Source: a virus
Direction: 5' to 3' (one strand)
Length of the DNA: 44,441 nt
IMG/VR virus record: IMGVR_UViG_3300010430_000115
Span: 1 to 44,441 of that record
Below the pieces are notes generated by a model that searched no databases, had not been told where the DNA came from, and saw only the letters and a list, made by a program, of their open reading frames with translations. Position numbers and translations under genes: made by a program. How positions within the stretch are numbered: the stretch's first letter is position 1; each line of letters begins with the position of its first letter. This document shows, piece after piece, positions 8,384 through 16,870 of this stretch.

Positions 8384-9379
8384 ATGGTACAGGTGAAGAC
8401 TACTCTGCAGGAAGATTTTGAGAAGATTGGGCTTCCTGTTAGTGAGGGCACAATGACAAGGTTGTCTGGTGTTCTTTCTGAGGATGTTGATGAAGGTGAA
8501 GGGGAGTATGACGACTCTTGGCTTGATGAGCCCAAAGAGGTTGTTTCTGAGGATAATGGTGAAGAAGGTGGCGGCGAAGATGGGGCAGTGACAGAGGGTG
8601 AAGCGGATGCACTTGATGGGCCAGTAGTCACCAATGAGCTTTTCGACAGGATTGAAGCTCTTCCGTTTGATACTCTTGAGGCTGAGGATTTTGAGGCGCT
8701 GCTGGGTCAGCTTTCTGAGAAAGAGGTTCCTGATGATGACGAGGCGCTAGTCTCTCGTGCTGGTGAGATCGTCAAGAAGTTAAAAGAGGGTGTTGCAGCT
8801 AGGCAGAGAAGGTTTAAGTCTGGATCTACTGCTAGGAAGGTTTCGTTCCAGTGTCCAAGTGGGCAGCGTGCTGTGGATACTGGCGCTTCAGGAGGGAAAC
8901 CTCAATGTCGTCCGTCTCATATCGTGGCTGGTGGAATGGGCAAGCTCAATAAGGAGAGCCGAAAGAAGACTAAGTGGGCACGTGGCGGAAAAGGTCGAAT
9001 GTCGGCTATGCGATCTGGTAGGGTTGAGAAGCGTCGTAAGGGCATGAGGCGTGAGAGTGAGATGAGCCCGTTTGCCATGGAGCTTATGCAGGTTACTGAG
9101 GGCGTGAACAGCTTTGAGGCTGGTAGCGGTCTTAGGGACGAAGTCGTTGGGCGTATGGTGTCTATCATAGAGTTCCTGAATGAGGAGTTCTGTGATGAGT
9201 CCGTAGCTCAGATTTATGATGATGCTGTTGAGGGTCTGATTGAGTCATATGAGCATGGTCGTCTTGATGAGGACGTTATTAATGATGCTGATTTTATCAA
9301 AGAGCTGAATCCTGTGATTGAGCTTATTGTTAAGTCGTTTGCAAAGGTTGAATCTGAGGATGGCTTGGGAAACGAATAG
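8384..9379 (+). CDS. Prohead-core-like protein, zero-frame product
   Basis: A 331-residue protein with an AAGGAG site 9 nt before ATG. Residues 1-90 are strongly acidic. The middle (about 140-225) is very basic and holds a CPSGQRAVDTGASGGKPQC unit followed by Lys/Arg-rich sequence. The last 100 residues are helical and acidic. Position between portal and protease, plus opposite-charge blocks, suggests a prohead core or capsid-internal protein; this is inference. The last codons TTG GGA AAC GAA TAG contain a perfectly phased G GGA AAC slippery heptamer, so a fraction of product is probably extended by 77 residues. Confidence 0.7.
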   Translation: MVQVKTTLQEDFEKIGLPVSEGTMTRLSGVLSEDVDEGEGEYDDSWLDEPKEVVSEDNGEEGGGEDGAVTEGEADALDGPVVTNELFDRIEALPFDTLEAEDFEALLGQLSEKEVPDDDEALVSRAGEIVKKLKEGVAARQRRFKSGSTARKVSFQCPSGQRAVDTGASGGKPQCRPSHIVAGGMGKLNKESRKKTKWARGGKGRMSAMRSGRVEKRRKGMRRESEMSPFAMELMQVTEGVNSFEAGSGLRDEVVGRMVSIIEFLNEEFCDESVAQIYDDAVEGLIESYEHGRLDEDVINDADFIKELNPVIELIVKSFAKVESEDGLGNE

Positions 9380-9420
9380 GCCGCTTATCTGAGAAGTCCA
9401 AGGGGACTGGTGGTAAGCGG
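9367..9420 (+). promoter_or_regulatory. Programmed -1 ribosomal frameshift signal
   Basis: The slippery heptamer GGGAAAC (9367-9373) is in the correct phase (G GGA AAC), followed by the zero-frame stop TAG at 9377-9379. After a 7-nt spacer, CCGCTTATC (9381-9389) pairs with GGTAAGCGG (9412-9420), nine pairs including one G-U. An inner hairpin AGTCC/GGACT has an AAGG loop. The heptamer differs by one base from GGGAAAG used by the lambda G/GT genes. The -1 frame stays open to 9606. Confidence 0.85.
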
Positions 9421-9606
9421 AAAAGGAGAACGGCGTATACGTCAGGGAGGTTGGAGTTGATCGGTTTTGAGTCACAGCTCAAGCATGCTCGTATAGATGG
9501 AAAGAAGACGAGTAGAAAGATCAGCCCAGAAGCCAAGCGAAAGCTTGATAGGAATCCATTGGCAAGAAAACGCGGGCTTCGTTTTAAGAGCTGGAGAAAA
9601 TGGTGA
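9373..9606 (+). CDS. Basic C-terminal extension reached by -1 frameshift
   Basis: The -1 frame after the slippery site is open for 77 codons and encodes a Lys/Arg-rich chain with GKRKRR and KTSRKISPEAKRK segments, ending 4 nt before the protease ATG. It contains no ATG or GTG. The only conventional alternative is TTG 9457, preceded at good spacing by GGGAGG, which would make a separate 49-residue protein. The open frame upstream of that TTG and the complete frameshift signal favour a 407-residue fusion. Basic sequence suggests DNA or scaffold contact (inference). Confidence 0.7.
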   Translation, partial: RIGRLSEKSKGTGGKRKRRTAYTSGRLELIGFESQLKHARIDGKKTSRKISPEAKRKLDRNPLARKRGLRFKSWRKW

Positions 9607-9610
9607 TAAA

Positions 9611-11263
9611 ATGACAGCAACAAGAAAAACGTTAACTGAGGATTTTCAGTCTCAGCTGCAGATAGTAGAGAACAAGGGCGGTAGGTTTATTGCTCGTGGA
9701 GAGTTTGGTCGCTGCGATGTTCCTACTAAAAATGGTCGGATATACCCTCGAAAGATTATGGAGAGGGAGATTGAGAAGCTTCGTCCTTCGTTTAAGGTAG
9801 GTGGAGTTGCTGGGCATCTTGACCACCCGACGTCTGGGAGCGGGCTAACTAACGCAAGCCATGTCATTACGAATCTTCATATTAATGATGATGGTGTTGT
9901 GATTGGTGAAGCGCTCGTTCTCGGTAATGATAGGGGTAAAACCATTCGAGAGCTTATCGAGCTTGGATACAAGGTTGGTGTTAGCTCTCGTGGTCGTGGA
10001 AGCACCATGCCATCTTCTACTCAGGAGGGTGAAGAGGTCCAGGAGGACTTTGATCTTGTTACTTGGGATTTTGTTGAGAATCCCGCTGTGACTACGGCTT
10101 TGCCAAAGTTTTATACGGAGGACGTTGATGAAGAGCCAGAGGCGGAGTCCATGGCTGTTGCTGATATGTTTATGAGGGAGTTCCCGTCTCTTGTTGAGTC
10201 CATTCGTGGCGAGTCAGCTGTCGATTCATCTGGTACACTTACTGAGGGTAAAGATGAAGACGCTGATAGTTCTGAGCTATTTGAGCGTAAGTTGAGGGAT
10301 GCTCTTGTTGGTATCAAAGAGGATGTCAAGAGAGAGGTAATGGAAGAGGCCGAGTCTGATCCTGATATTGCTGGTGCCAAGGGTGTTCTTGCTGCTGTAG
10401 CAGAGATGGTTTCAGCGTACATGAGTGAGCCTGATGAGGACACTGTAAGGGACGCGATAAAGGCGTCTGAGCTTGCTGTGTCTGAGTCTGAGTATAAGAT
10501 TGAGAAGCTTGAGAAAGAGCTATTGGAGGCCAGGTGTTCAACTGAGATCGAGAGCAAGATTTCTGGCCATCCAATGAGTAAGACTATCAGGAAGCTTATT
10601 GAAGACAAGACGTTTGAGTCTGTTGATGCAGCTACTGAGATGGTTGAGACTATCTTGAGTGATCTTCCTGATGATATTGTCACCAATGAAGAGGTTGGCA
10701 TTCGAGAAGAGAATGTAGAATTAAAAGGTAAGATAACCCTGTTAGAAACAAGGGTTGATGATCTGAGTGGTAGATTGCAGAAGGCTGCTAAGTTGGGAGA
10801 GCGTATAGACGAGCAGCGGATTGAAGAGCTTGGCGAGGTCAATGATAAGTTGGCTGAGCTTGAGTCTTTGCTTGAAAGAACCAAGGCTAAACATGATAAG
10901 GCCATGGGAGATAAAGAGCTGGAGATTCTTGAAGTCAAGAAGAGTAGATCCGAATTGGACGCCTATAAGCTTGAGAAGGTTGCTGGGTTGGTTAATGGTA
11001 GAAAAGTGTTTGGCTTGCTTGAGTCTGTAACGGACAAGGCCGAGGTTGATAAGTTGGTGGAAGAAGAGGGGTCGGTTGGAGTTGGTGATCCAATGCTTGA
11101 GAGTATGCGTAAGTCTGTATCCGGAAAGGGTAAGACCGGAACTAAGGCGCGTCTTGAGGAAGAGGTTGCTGACAATAAATCGTCCAATCAGTCAATGTAT
11201 CCTGATGTGATGGATATGGGATCCATGATGTCGCTGGCTGGTTATGAGGACACGGATAACTGA
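9611..11263 (+). CDS. Prohead protease fused to scaffold-like coiled coil
   Basis: A 550-residue protein. The N-terminal domain (residues about 15-160) is a T4 gp21-type prohead protease: NGRIYPRKIM, then GHLDHP with the catalytic-type His (69/72), then VGVSSRGRGS with the nucleophile Ser (125/126). The remainder is acidic and helical with coiled-coil heptads around residues 270-480, like gp22 scaffolds. I infer a self-digesting protease-scaffold that shapes and then clears the prohead. I start at ATG 9611; the longer frame to 9497 reads through another gene. Only frameshifted ribosomes end close to this start. Confidence 0.9.
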   Translation: MTATRKTLTEDFQSQLQIVENKGGRFIARGEFGRCDVPTKNGRIYPRKIMEREIEKLRPSFKVGGVAGHLDHPTSGSGLTNASHVITNLHINDDGVVIGEALVLGNDRGKTIRELIELGYKVGVSSRGRGSTMPSSTQEGEEVQEDFDLVTWDFVENPAVTTALPKFYTEDVDEEPEAESMAVADMFMREFPSLVESIRGESAVDSSGTLTEGKDEDADSSELFERKLRDALVGIKEDVKREVMEEAESDPDIAGAKGVLAAVAEMVSAYMSEPDEDTVRDAIKASELAVSESEYKIEKLEKELLEARCSTEIESKISGHPMSKTIRKLIEDKTFESVDAATEMVETILSDLPDDIVTNEEVGIREENVELKGKITLLETRVDDLSGRLQKAAKLGERIDEQRIEELGEVNDKLAELESLLERTKAKHDKAMGDKELEILEVKKSRSELDAYKLEKVAGLVNGRKVFGLLESVTDKAEVDKLVEEEGSVGVGDPMLESMRKSVSGKGKTGTKARLEEEVADNKSSNQSMYPDVMDMGSMMSLAGYEDTDN

Positions 11264-11285
11264 AGGCTTTGCCAAGGAGAGAAAA

Positions 11286-12899
11286 ATGACAGAAGCAAGA
11301 AATTTGCTAGAGCAGGCTGGTAAGAATACCATCCATGACACTGGATTTGCGAATCAGTGTATGCAGAAGTGGGACCCCTTTCTTAAACCGCAGAACAAGA
11401 TGGATCCCATTCAGCAACCTTATGTGAAGAAGGTTACGGCTGTTCTGCTTGAGAACCAGATGGAGCATTCTCGGAATCTCAATGAGGATACTCTGTCTAC
11501 GAACACTGGGTACTTCACCAAGTATACATTCCCCGTGTTGCGTAGAGTATGGCCGAATCTGATTGCGAATCAAATCGTTTCAGTTCAGCCGATGACCGCG
11601 CCAGTTGGTGGAATTTTCTTCTATGAGAAGAAGTATACTGATGAGAAGGGTACGAAGATTCCTCAGAACGGTATCACTGATGATCCGACTGACATGAACT
11701 ACGATGGTAAGCTGCTTGCTGGTGACAACATGCAGCAGAACTTTGGTAAGTACTACAGTTCTGAGTTTATCGATTATGATGCTGCTTGTACTGACACTGG
11801 TTCTACTACGACTGGTGCTTTGACTCAGGCGTCTACGAATTGTAATACGACTAGTTGGTCTCCAATTCGCGACAATGGAACGCTTGGGCAGCGCACGTTT
11901 ACGGTTAAGGCGTTTTATCGGATGTTGGACGCTGATGCTGCGAGTGCTGACACTGAAGTTATCGCAACTATGGATGGTTCTGGAAACCTGATTGACGATA
12001 CTGCGAATACCAACACTGTCGGTACGTTTGATATCACCAATGGTAATTGGAGCATTAATGCGGCTGGTTCTGGTGGTACTAACAGTCAGTTCACCGACAA
12101 TACTGTTATCTACTTCCAGTATTACATTAATTCTGAGCTTATCTATCAGACTTCTGGAGCTGCGATCCCGAGTATTAGCTTGGATATTACGCTTCAGACT
12201 GTACAGGCTGAGTCTAGGAAGCTGAAAGCTCGCTGGACGGTGGAAGCCGTTGAGGACATGCGAGCCCTTCATGGTATGGATGCAGAGGCAGAGATTGTCT
12301 CTACGTTCGCCAACGAAGTGATGCTTGAGATTGACCGTGAGATCATCGGCGATCTGGTTGCTGGTGCTAGTCACTCTTCTACTTACGCCTATTCTTCGAC
12401 TGTTCCTGGAGAAATCGAGAGCATTCGTGAGATGATTACTGCGATTGGTGCGATGTCTGCACGGATCCATAAGACCTCTGGTCGTGCGCCTGCAAACTTC
12501 ATCGTGTGCGGTCCTGCCGTGGCGGCTCTTCTTGACCAGCTGTCTACCCATGGTGACTATGCCTCTATCGAGCAGAACATTCAGACCACCACGTATGGTC
12601 CGAATACTGCTGATTACGGTATTGCACGGGTTGGTACGCTTCTGCGCAAGTGGGCTGTCTATCTGGATCCGTTCATGGATGAGACTAAGGTTCTTGTCGG
12701 TCTTAACGGTCGTAGCTTCCTGGACAGCGGGTTTGTGTACAGTCCTTATGTGCCGCTGCAGATGACTCCGACGTTCCTGGATCCGAATGACCTTACCAAT
12801 CGTAAGGGCATCTGGACACGTTATGCGACGAAGATGCTTCGACCTGAGTACTATGGTGTGATCACTGTTAGTGGTCTTCCGACTGTTGTTACTTCGTAG
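11286..12899 (+). CDS. Major capsid protein, T4 gp23-like
   Basis: A 537-residue shell protein of the HK97 fold. The family hallmark is LKARWTVEAVEDMRALHGMD around residue 312, followed by EVMLEIDREI, closely patterned on T4 gp23. Residues about 165-290 form a Thr/Asn/Gly-rich inserted beta domain. ATG 11286 is chosen because AAGGAG lies 8 nt before it. Codons ending in C are more frequent than in neighbouring genes, as expected for the most highly expressed protein. An intrinsic terminator follows directly. N-terminal processing by the upstream protease is likely but no site is proven. Confidence 0.95.
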   Translation: MTEARNLLEQAGKNTIHDTGFANQCMQKWDPFLKPQNKMDPIQQPYVKKVTAVLLENQMEHSRNLNEDTLSTNTGYFTKYTFPVLRRVWPNLIANQIVSVQPMTAPVGGIFFYEKKYTDEKGTKIPQNGITDDPTDMNYDGKLLAGDNMQQNFGKYYSSEFIDYDAACTDTGSTTTGALTQASTNCNTTSWSPIRDNGTLGQRTFTVKAFYRMLDADAASADTEVIATMDGSGNLIDDTANTNTVGTFDITNGNWSINAAGSGGTNSQFTDNTVIYFQYYINSELIYQTSGAAIPSISLDITLQTVQAESRKLKARWTVEAVEDMRALHGMDAEAEIVSTFANEVMLEIDREIIGDLVAGASHSSTYAYSSTVPGEIESIREMITAIGAMSARIHKTSGRAPANFIVCGPAVAALLDQLSTHGDYASIEQNIQTTTYGPNTADYGIARVGTLLRKWAVYLDPFMDETKVLVGLNGRSFLDSGFVYSPYVPLQMTPTFLDPNDLTNRKGIWTRYATKMLRPEYYGVITVSGLPTVVTS

Positions 12900-12933
12900 T
12901 AGTTAGTGTCATTTGGTTTTGGGCCGAGTTTTT

Positions 12934-12967
12934 GGGTCGGGTCGGTATCGGCCCGGCCCTTTTTTTT
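12934..12967 (+). terminator. Intrinsic terminator after the capsid gene
   Basis: GGGTCGGGTCG pairs with CGGCCCGGCCC through 11 pairs (two G-U) around a GTAT loop and is followed by eight T residues. It is the strongest terminator in the window and should separate very abundant capsid mRNA from the genes below, or attenuate readthrough. Confidence 0.93.
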
Positions 12968-12978
12968 AGGAGAATGTT

Positions 12979-13539
12979 ATGCCAAAATATATGCTGACGA
13001 GAGGTCAGAAGAAGCAGCCACTGTGTACAAGGGTTGATGATGTTACTGATAGTGGTATTAGGGTTAAGCGAAAAGCAGAGTGGGTGTTTGAGCCAATGAA
13101 GGTCCAGGACACTGGTGATGTGAGCATGCAGGATTGGGTTGATACAGGGTACTTGGTAGAGGTTTTTGATAGGAACAAGGAATTAGATGGCATGATAAAT
13201 GATGCTTCTATTTTGGGTTCTGATGTCATTGGTGCTGCTGAGTTGGATGTAAGTTCTGAGACGACTGTCATTGGCGATGGTACACTGGATGATGCTTACA
13301 ATGTCGGAACTGAAATGACGGTTGATGTAAGCAATAGCGTTCAGGTTGAAGAGCCTGGCGGTGGTATTGATGAAGCATCTGTTATGTGGAAAGAAGCTGA
13401 TGAAGGCACAGGTGTCGACGTAGATGAAGATACTATGAAGTATAAAAAGTCAGATGATGGTAAATTTGTTTGTTTGATATGTGGAAAGAAGCTAAAACTT
13501 GAAGTGAGAATGATTTCTCATGTAGAATCTAAGCACTAG
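12979..13539 (+). CDS. C2H2 zinc-finger head-neck region protein
   Basis: A 186-residue protein with TAGGAG before its ATG, just after the terminator. The N-terminal 70 residues are basic and beta-like; the middle (about 75-150) is acidic, low-complexity and probably disordered. The last 24 residues form a classic C2H2 finger: CLICGKKLKLEVRMISHVESKH (CxxC, 12 residues, HxxxxH). Single C-terminal C2H2 fingers of this kind occur in phage proteins, but its target here is unknown. Confidence 0.65.
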   Translation: MPKYMLTRGQKKQPLCTRVDDVTDSGIRVKRKAEWVFEPMKVQDTGDVSMQDWVDTGYLVEVFDRNKELDGMINDASILGSDVIGAAELDVSSETTVIGDGTLDDAYNVGTEMTVDVSNSVQVEEPGGGIDEASVMWKEADEGTGVDVDEDTMKYKKSDDGKFVCLICGKKLKLEVRMISHVESKH

Positions 13540-13550
13540 GAGCTGATGCC

Positions 13551-14246
13551 ATGGGAAAAAAATGTGAGGCTACCATGATAACAAAGGGAACAGATGAGTT
13601 GTGCAGACATCAGATGGTAGAAGTCTGTACAAAAATGGGAAATCCAGTTGTTAATGGCGAGGTCTCAATGGTGACTTCTAATGGCATTGTTGTGAATGAA
13701 GGCTTTTATCCTAGTCATTTGTATTTGTTTTCTGTGGATGAGCCAGAACGTGTTGATGTTCCATATCAGGATTTGACGTGTTCATCAGATCGTAGTGTAG
13801 CTGAGAAGCTGTCTCGTCTTGGTGAGAGCGATCTTGTTTTTGAGGTTGAGAAACTAGACAAGAGTGCCAATCCGGACAAGGAAAAGAACCCTGATGATGA
13901 GTCGGATGATGAAAAAGATGACGACGAACAGGATGATGACAAGGATGACAGCAAGGAAAAAAAGAAGTCCAAGAAAAAAAAGGATGACGAAAAAATACCT
14001 GTTGCGAATCCTGATTCATCAGTTGATGTTGATTCGCTCCCTGAGGATATAAAGAAGTCTGTTATATCTACGATTCAAATGGACGAAGACCAGCTTAATA
14101 GCGTCCTTTCTGAGATGGGTGATGCTCTCATGAAGGGCTTGAAAAGGGTCAATGTTAGAGAGCCTGACGTATATTCTGTAGTCAGTGATGTTCAGAAAGC
14201 TGCGTATGACATTATGACGACTAAACCAGCCAAGAAGAAGGGGTAG
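13551..14246 (+). CDS. Hypothetical protein with Asp/Lys-rich linker
   Basis: A 231-residue protein with three parts: a beta-rich N-terminal domain with four cysteines (residues 1-85), a highly charged Asp/Lys/Glu linker (about 100-145), and a helical C-terminal domain (about 155-225). AGGAG precedes the start. The linker contains two A AAA AAG runs, probably a by-product of lysine codons. Head or neck role inferred only from position. Confidence 0.55.
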   Translation: MGKKCEATMITKGTDELCRHQMVEVCTKMGNPVVNGEVSMVTSNGIVVNEGFYPSHLYLFSVDEPERVDVPYQDLTCSSDRSVAEKLSRLGESDLVFEVEKLDKSANPDKEKNPDDESDDEKDDDEQDDDKDDSKEKKKSKKKKDDEKIPVANPDSSVDVDSLPEDIKKSVISTIQMDEDQLNSVLSEMGDALMKGLKRVNVREPDVYSVVSDVQKAAYDIMTTKPAKKKG

Positions 14247-14249
14247 TCC

Positions 14250-14993
14250 ATGGTTGATTGTCATTCAGATTGGTCAGACGATAGGGCGGATAGTGCTATT
14301 GGTGCATGGATCAAGAGGAAGCTTGGTTGTGATATAATCGGTGTTGAGCTGTCGGAGGAGCAGCTTGCTGACGCAATTTCTGACTCTAGGGAATACTGGA
14401 TGATGTGGGTAGGAAGGGTTCGTATGGTGAACCTTTCGTTGACATCGTCAAGGGAGTATCCGGCTGATGCTATTGGTCCTGATGTTGATAGTGTTGTAGA
14501 CGTGTTTTTTGACGTAAAGAACGAGGGATGGACGGACATTTATGGATGGGCTGATGTTGAGCTGAATCCTTTTCAATACACCTATGAGGGTAGAGGTGGG
14601 TATTCCGGGCTTGCCCAGTACATGATGTACAGGGATGATGTAAGGAAGATTACTTCTGCTGATAGGGATTGGCAATGGGATAGGGCTAGACGAACACTGA
14701 TCTTGTCTCCTGTTCATGCGGATTTGACGAATGTCATGGTTTCGTATCTTTCGAGATGTTTTGACTACGGTGTCTTGAGTACTTACGAGTGGAAGTTGTT
14801 TAAGGATTATGCCTTGATGAGTGCGATGAAGACATTGGCTACGATAAGAATGAAATTTCCTGAGAAGCCTTCTGCTACTGGAACGTTCACTATGGATGGC
14901 AGTGAGATGTGGGCAAATGCAGAGGCCATGGAGATGAGGATAGAAGAAAAAATGGAGAGAATGTCGCGTCCGATTGCGATAATAACGGATTGA
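14250..14993 (+). CDS. Putative neck or head-completion protein
   Basis: A 247-residue protein with AAGGGG ahead of its ATG. The N-terminal AIGAWIKRKLGCDIIGVELSEEQL and later YALMSAMKTLATIRMKF helix resemble connector or neck proteins of large myoviruses (the T4 gp13 position), where a C-terminal helix packs onto the portal ring. The aromatic-rich middle (WTDIYGWADVELNPFQYTY) is likely beta structure. Neck assignment rests on this pattern plus synteny after capsid, and remains moderate. Confidence 0.55.
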   Translation: MVDCHSDWSDDRADSAIGAWIKRKLGCDIIGVELSEEQLADAISDSREYWMMWVGRVRMVNLSLTSSREYPADAIGPDVDSVVDVFFDVKNEGWTDIYGWADVELNPFQYTYEGRGGYSGLAQYMMYRDDVRKITSADRDWQWDRARRTLILSPVHADLTNVMVSYLSRCFDYGVLSTYEWKLFKDYALMSAMKTLATIRMKFPEKPSATGTFTMDGSEMWANAEAMEMRIEEKMERMSRPIAIITD

Positions 14994-15001
14994 CGCGTGC
15001 T

Positions 15002-15017
15002 GCGAACTCAAGTTCGC
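15002..15017. repeat. Dispersed palindrome copy 5, intergenic
   Basis: Perfect GCGAACTCAAGTTCGC in the 31-base gap between two genes, immediately before the ribosome site of the next gene. This is the only copy entirely outside coding sequence. No T-run follows, so it is not a terminator. Confidence 0.9.
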
Positions 15018-15024
15018 GTGGAGA

Positions 15025-15888
15025 ATGAAAATGAATGATATTGCAAAATTTAGGGAAATCGCCATGGGTATTCTTGATGAGTCTGACAGGAAGAGCATCG
15101 GGATCGGGGAGATCAGTGGGGAGCTTGAGGAAAGCATGGGGATTAGTGAGACGATGATAACGTCTTACAATAATACTCGTCGTGGGAATCCTCTTGAGCC
15201 GATCCAGGGTAAGGATAGTGATGGAGAGCTGGTTTTTATCTTTGAGGATAAAGAGGATGCTTATGATATGTATGATTTCGTGATTGAGTCAGGGCTTGTC
15301 GTGGCTGGAGAGGTTGTCTATAGGGACATTGAGGAGCAGTACTCTGTTGCGTTTATGCCGAGCGTGGTAGTGAATAAGCCTGAAGTAATTCATGCAGCAT
15401 TGCTGGCTTACGAGGAGCAGCTGTATACAGAATCCGAGGAGGATGACGAGCAGTTTGAGTCGTTCATTTCTGGATTTACGGATCTGTTGCTGGAAGCGCC
15501 TACGAAGACGTCTGGTGCGCCTAAGAGAAAAGCGAAGATGGGCAACCCGTTTCACAATAAGCACACTGGGAAATTCTCCGGGGCTGGTGATCATGTAATT
15601 TCTGACGGTGGATCATGGGCAATAAAGAAAACCAAACTGAAGCTTACAGGTAAGGGCAAGACCAAGGAGGGTGGTTTATTGGCCAAGTATGGATCAACGA
15701 AGCATCCATGTGGCCGTGCAGCTCGTGCCCAGGGAAAGAATATTCGTTGCTGGGATGGGAAGACTGGTGCTGGAGCAAGGCTTGCAAAGATTATGAAGAA
15801 GAAGAAAGCCAAGAAGGAAAGTATTGACGCTGCGGACATGAGCCTTCTTATGGAGATGCGTGCAATGTATGGAGCTGAGGTGATGTAG
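15025..15888 (+). CDS. Hypothetical protein with basic Cys-containing module
   Basis: A 287-residue protein. ATG 15025 or the in-frame ATG 15031 could be used; GTGGAG spacing favours 15031. Residues 1-160 are acidic and mixed alpha/beta. Residues about 165-270 are strongly basic, with PCGRAARAQGKNIRCWDGK followed by KIMKKKKAKKE. That resembles the basic Cys-pair region of the frameshifted head gene at 8384 (CPSGQR...QC then Lys/Arg-rich), hinting at a shared capsid-internal module. Function unknown. Confidence 0.55.
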   Translation: MKMNDIAKFREIAMGILDESDRKSIGIGEISGELEESMGISETMITSYNNTRRGNPLEPIQGKDSDGELVFIFEDKEDAYDMYDFVIESGLVVAGEVVYRDIEEQYSVAFMPSVVVNKPEVIHAALLAYEEQLYTESEEDDEQFESFISGFTDLLLEAPTKTSGAPKRKAKMGNPFHNKHTGKFSGAGDHVISDGGSWAIKKTKLKLTGKGKTKEGGLLAKYGSTKHPCGRAARAQGKNIRCWDGKTGAGARLAKIMKKKKAKKESIDAADMSLLMEMRAMYGAEVM

Positions 15889-15892
15889 GAGA

Positions 15893-16480
15893 ATGGGGTG
15901 CGTTGGCCAAAGAGGTGTATGGGCGGGTCAGGATGCTGCTTATCTTGCGGCTATGGATGCTGAGAGGCTTGGGCAGTCGTTTGGGGACTGTGAGTACTAT
16001 TCTTTGAACAGGGGAGTCAACGTAGACCCACTGTATAATGAGCCTGACAATGACCCATTGTATGGTGGCAGTGGTTCGATTGGTACTGACCAGATAGATG
16101 AGGAGTCGTGGAACTTCTGTCCTGATGTGGCAGGTGGGGATGATCCTTTCATGGTTGCGTGCGCTGTAGAGTATGTAGAGTTTGATGACCGAAATCCGAT
16201 GGTTAGGCCAGAAGGTAAGGTTGTTGAATATGATGCTTTGGCATCTATTGCGAAGGTTCATTGGGAGTGTGGCATTGAGGAGGGGAGTGATGTTCCAGTT
16301 TGCTTGGCTGGTAGGGAGCCCAAGGAGGGTGATGTTCTGTATGCCGCTGGTGAATGGTGGGATGTTGTAAAGACTGGTGGGCTTGGGACTGTTCCGGGTT
16401 CGTATTATAATGTTGGTTATAGGTTGCAGTTGAAGAAAAGAAGTATGTTTACGCCTGATAGAAAGGTGGATCAGGGATGA
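15893..16480 (+). CDS. Putative head-closure or neck protein
   Basis: A 195-residue protein. The last 55 residues (a GDVLYAAGEWWDVV segment, then YYNVGYRLQLKKRSMFTPDR) have the strand-rich pattern of small head-closure adaptors, and the gene lies between neck-type and appendage genes. The N-terminal half has an acidic low-complexity loop. The stop overlaps the next ATG. Assignment is by pattern and position, not a firm family match. Confidence 0.5.
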   Translation: MGCVGQRGVWAGQDAAYLAAMDAERLGQSFGDCEYYSLNRGVNVDPLYNEPDNDPLYGGSGSIGTDQIDEESWNFCPDVAGGDDPFMVACAVEYVEFDDRNPMVRPEGKVVEYDALASIAKVHWECGIEEGSDVPVCLAGREPKEGDVLYAAGEWWDVVKTGGLGTVPGSYYNVGYRLQLKKRSMFTPDRKVDQG

Positions 16481-16854
16481 TTAGTGATGATGATGCAAAG
16501 AGAATGAGAGATTGTGGGTTGAATTTTGTATGTTCTTGGTGTGAGCATTTGCATAATGCAGTTGATAGATCAAGTGGCGAGAATATATCTGTTTGCGGAG
16601 AGAAGTGTGGTGGTCCATTAGCTGGGAAGGCTTTCCCAGAGTATAAAGGTCCGCTTGGTGGGAATTTGAGTGGTGCGTGCTTTTTGTGTGGTGGTGAGCC
16701 GACTGCGAGCGTTTCTATCGGTGGTGGGATGCTTGGTATTTGCGAGTCAATGGGGCCGTATGGTGAGAAGTGCATCGACAAATTGAAGAAGATACTCGAA
16801 AAGAAAATGGTGATAGTGAAAGAGCACGTTGTCCCATTACTCGACAACGGATAG
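16477..16854 (+). CDS. Cys-rich putative zinc protein
   Basis: A 125-residue protein with CSWCEH, CGEKCGG and CFLCGG pairs in the first 80 residues and two further cysteines, enough for two zinc sites. The C-terminal 30 residues form a lysine-rich helix. It starts inside the previous stop with GGATCAGGG as ribosome site. No family recognised. Confidence 0.55.
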   Translation: MISDDDAKRMRDCGLNFVCSWCEHLHNAVDRSSGENISVCGEKCGGPLAGKAFPEYKGPLGGNLSGACFLCGGEPTASVSIGGGMLGICESMGPYGEKCIDKLKKILEKKMVIVKEHVVPLLDNG

Positions 16855-16870
16855 GTATTAGGAGGATACG

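Noticed and set aside
10111-10938. 275-codon minus-strand frame opposite the protease-scaffold gene
   Set aside because: Ser-rich antisense of an acidic coiled coil; no ribosome site or domain.
11580-12551. 323-codon open frame on the minus strand opposite the capsid gene
   Set aside because: It mirrors the highly biased codons of the capsid gene, has no start signal and yields a Ser/Arg/Ile-rich sequence typical of antisense shadow.
13958-13980. Two A AAA AAG runs in the Asp/Lys-rich linker gene, like dnaX slippery sites
   Set aside because: Phase is correct, but the -1 frame stops within a few codons, no clear downstream stem is seen, and lysine-rich coding explains the A runs. A truncated product remains possible.
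15002-15017. Intergenic palindrome as a transcription terminator
   Set aside because: No T-run follows, and identical copies lie inside genes; it belongs to the dispersed family.
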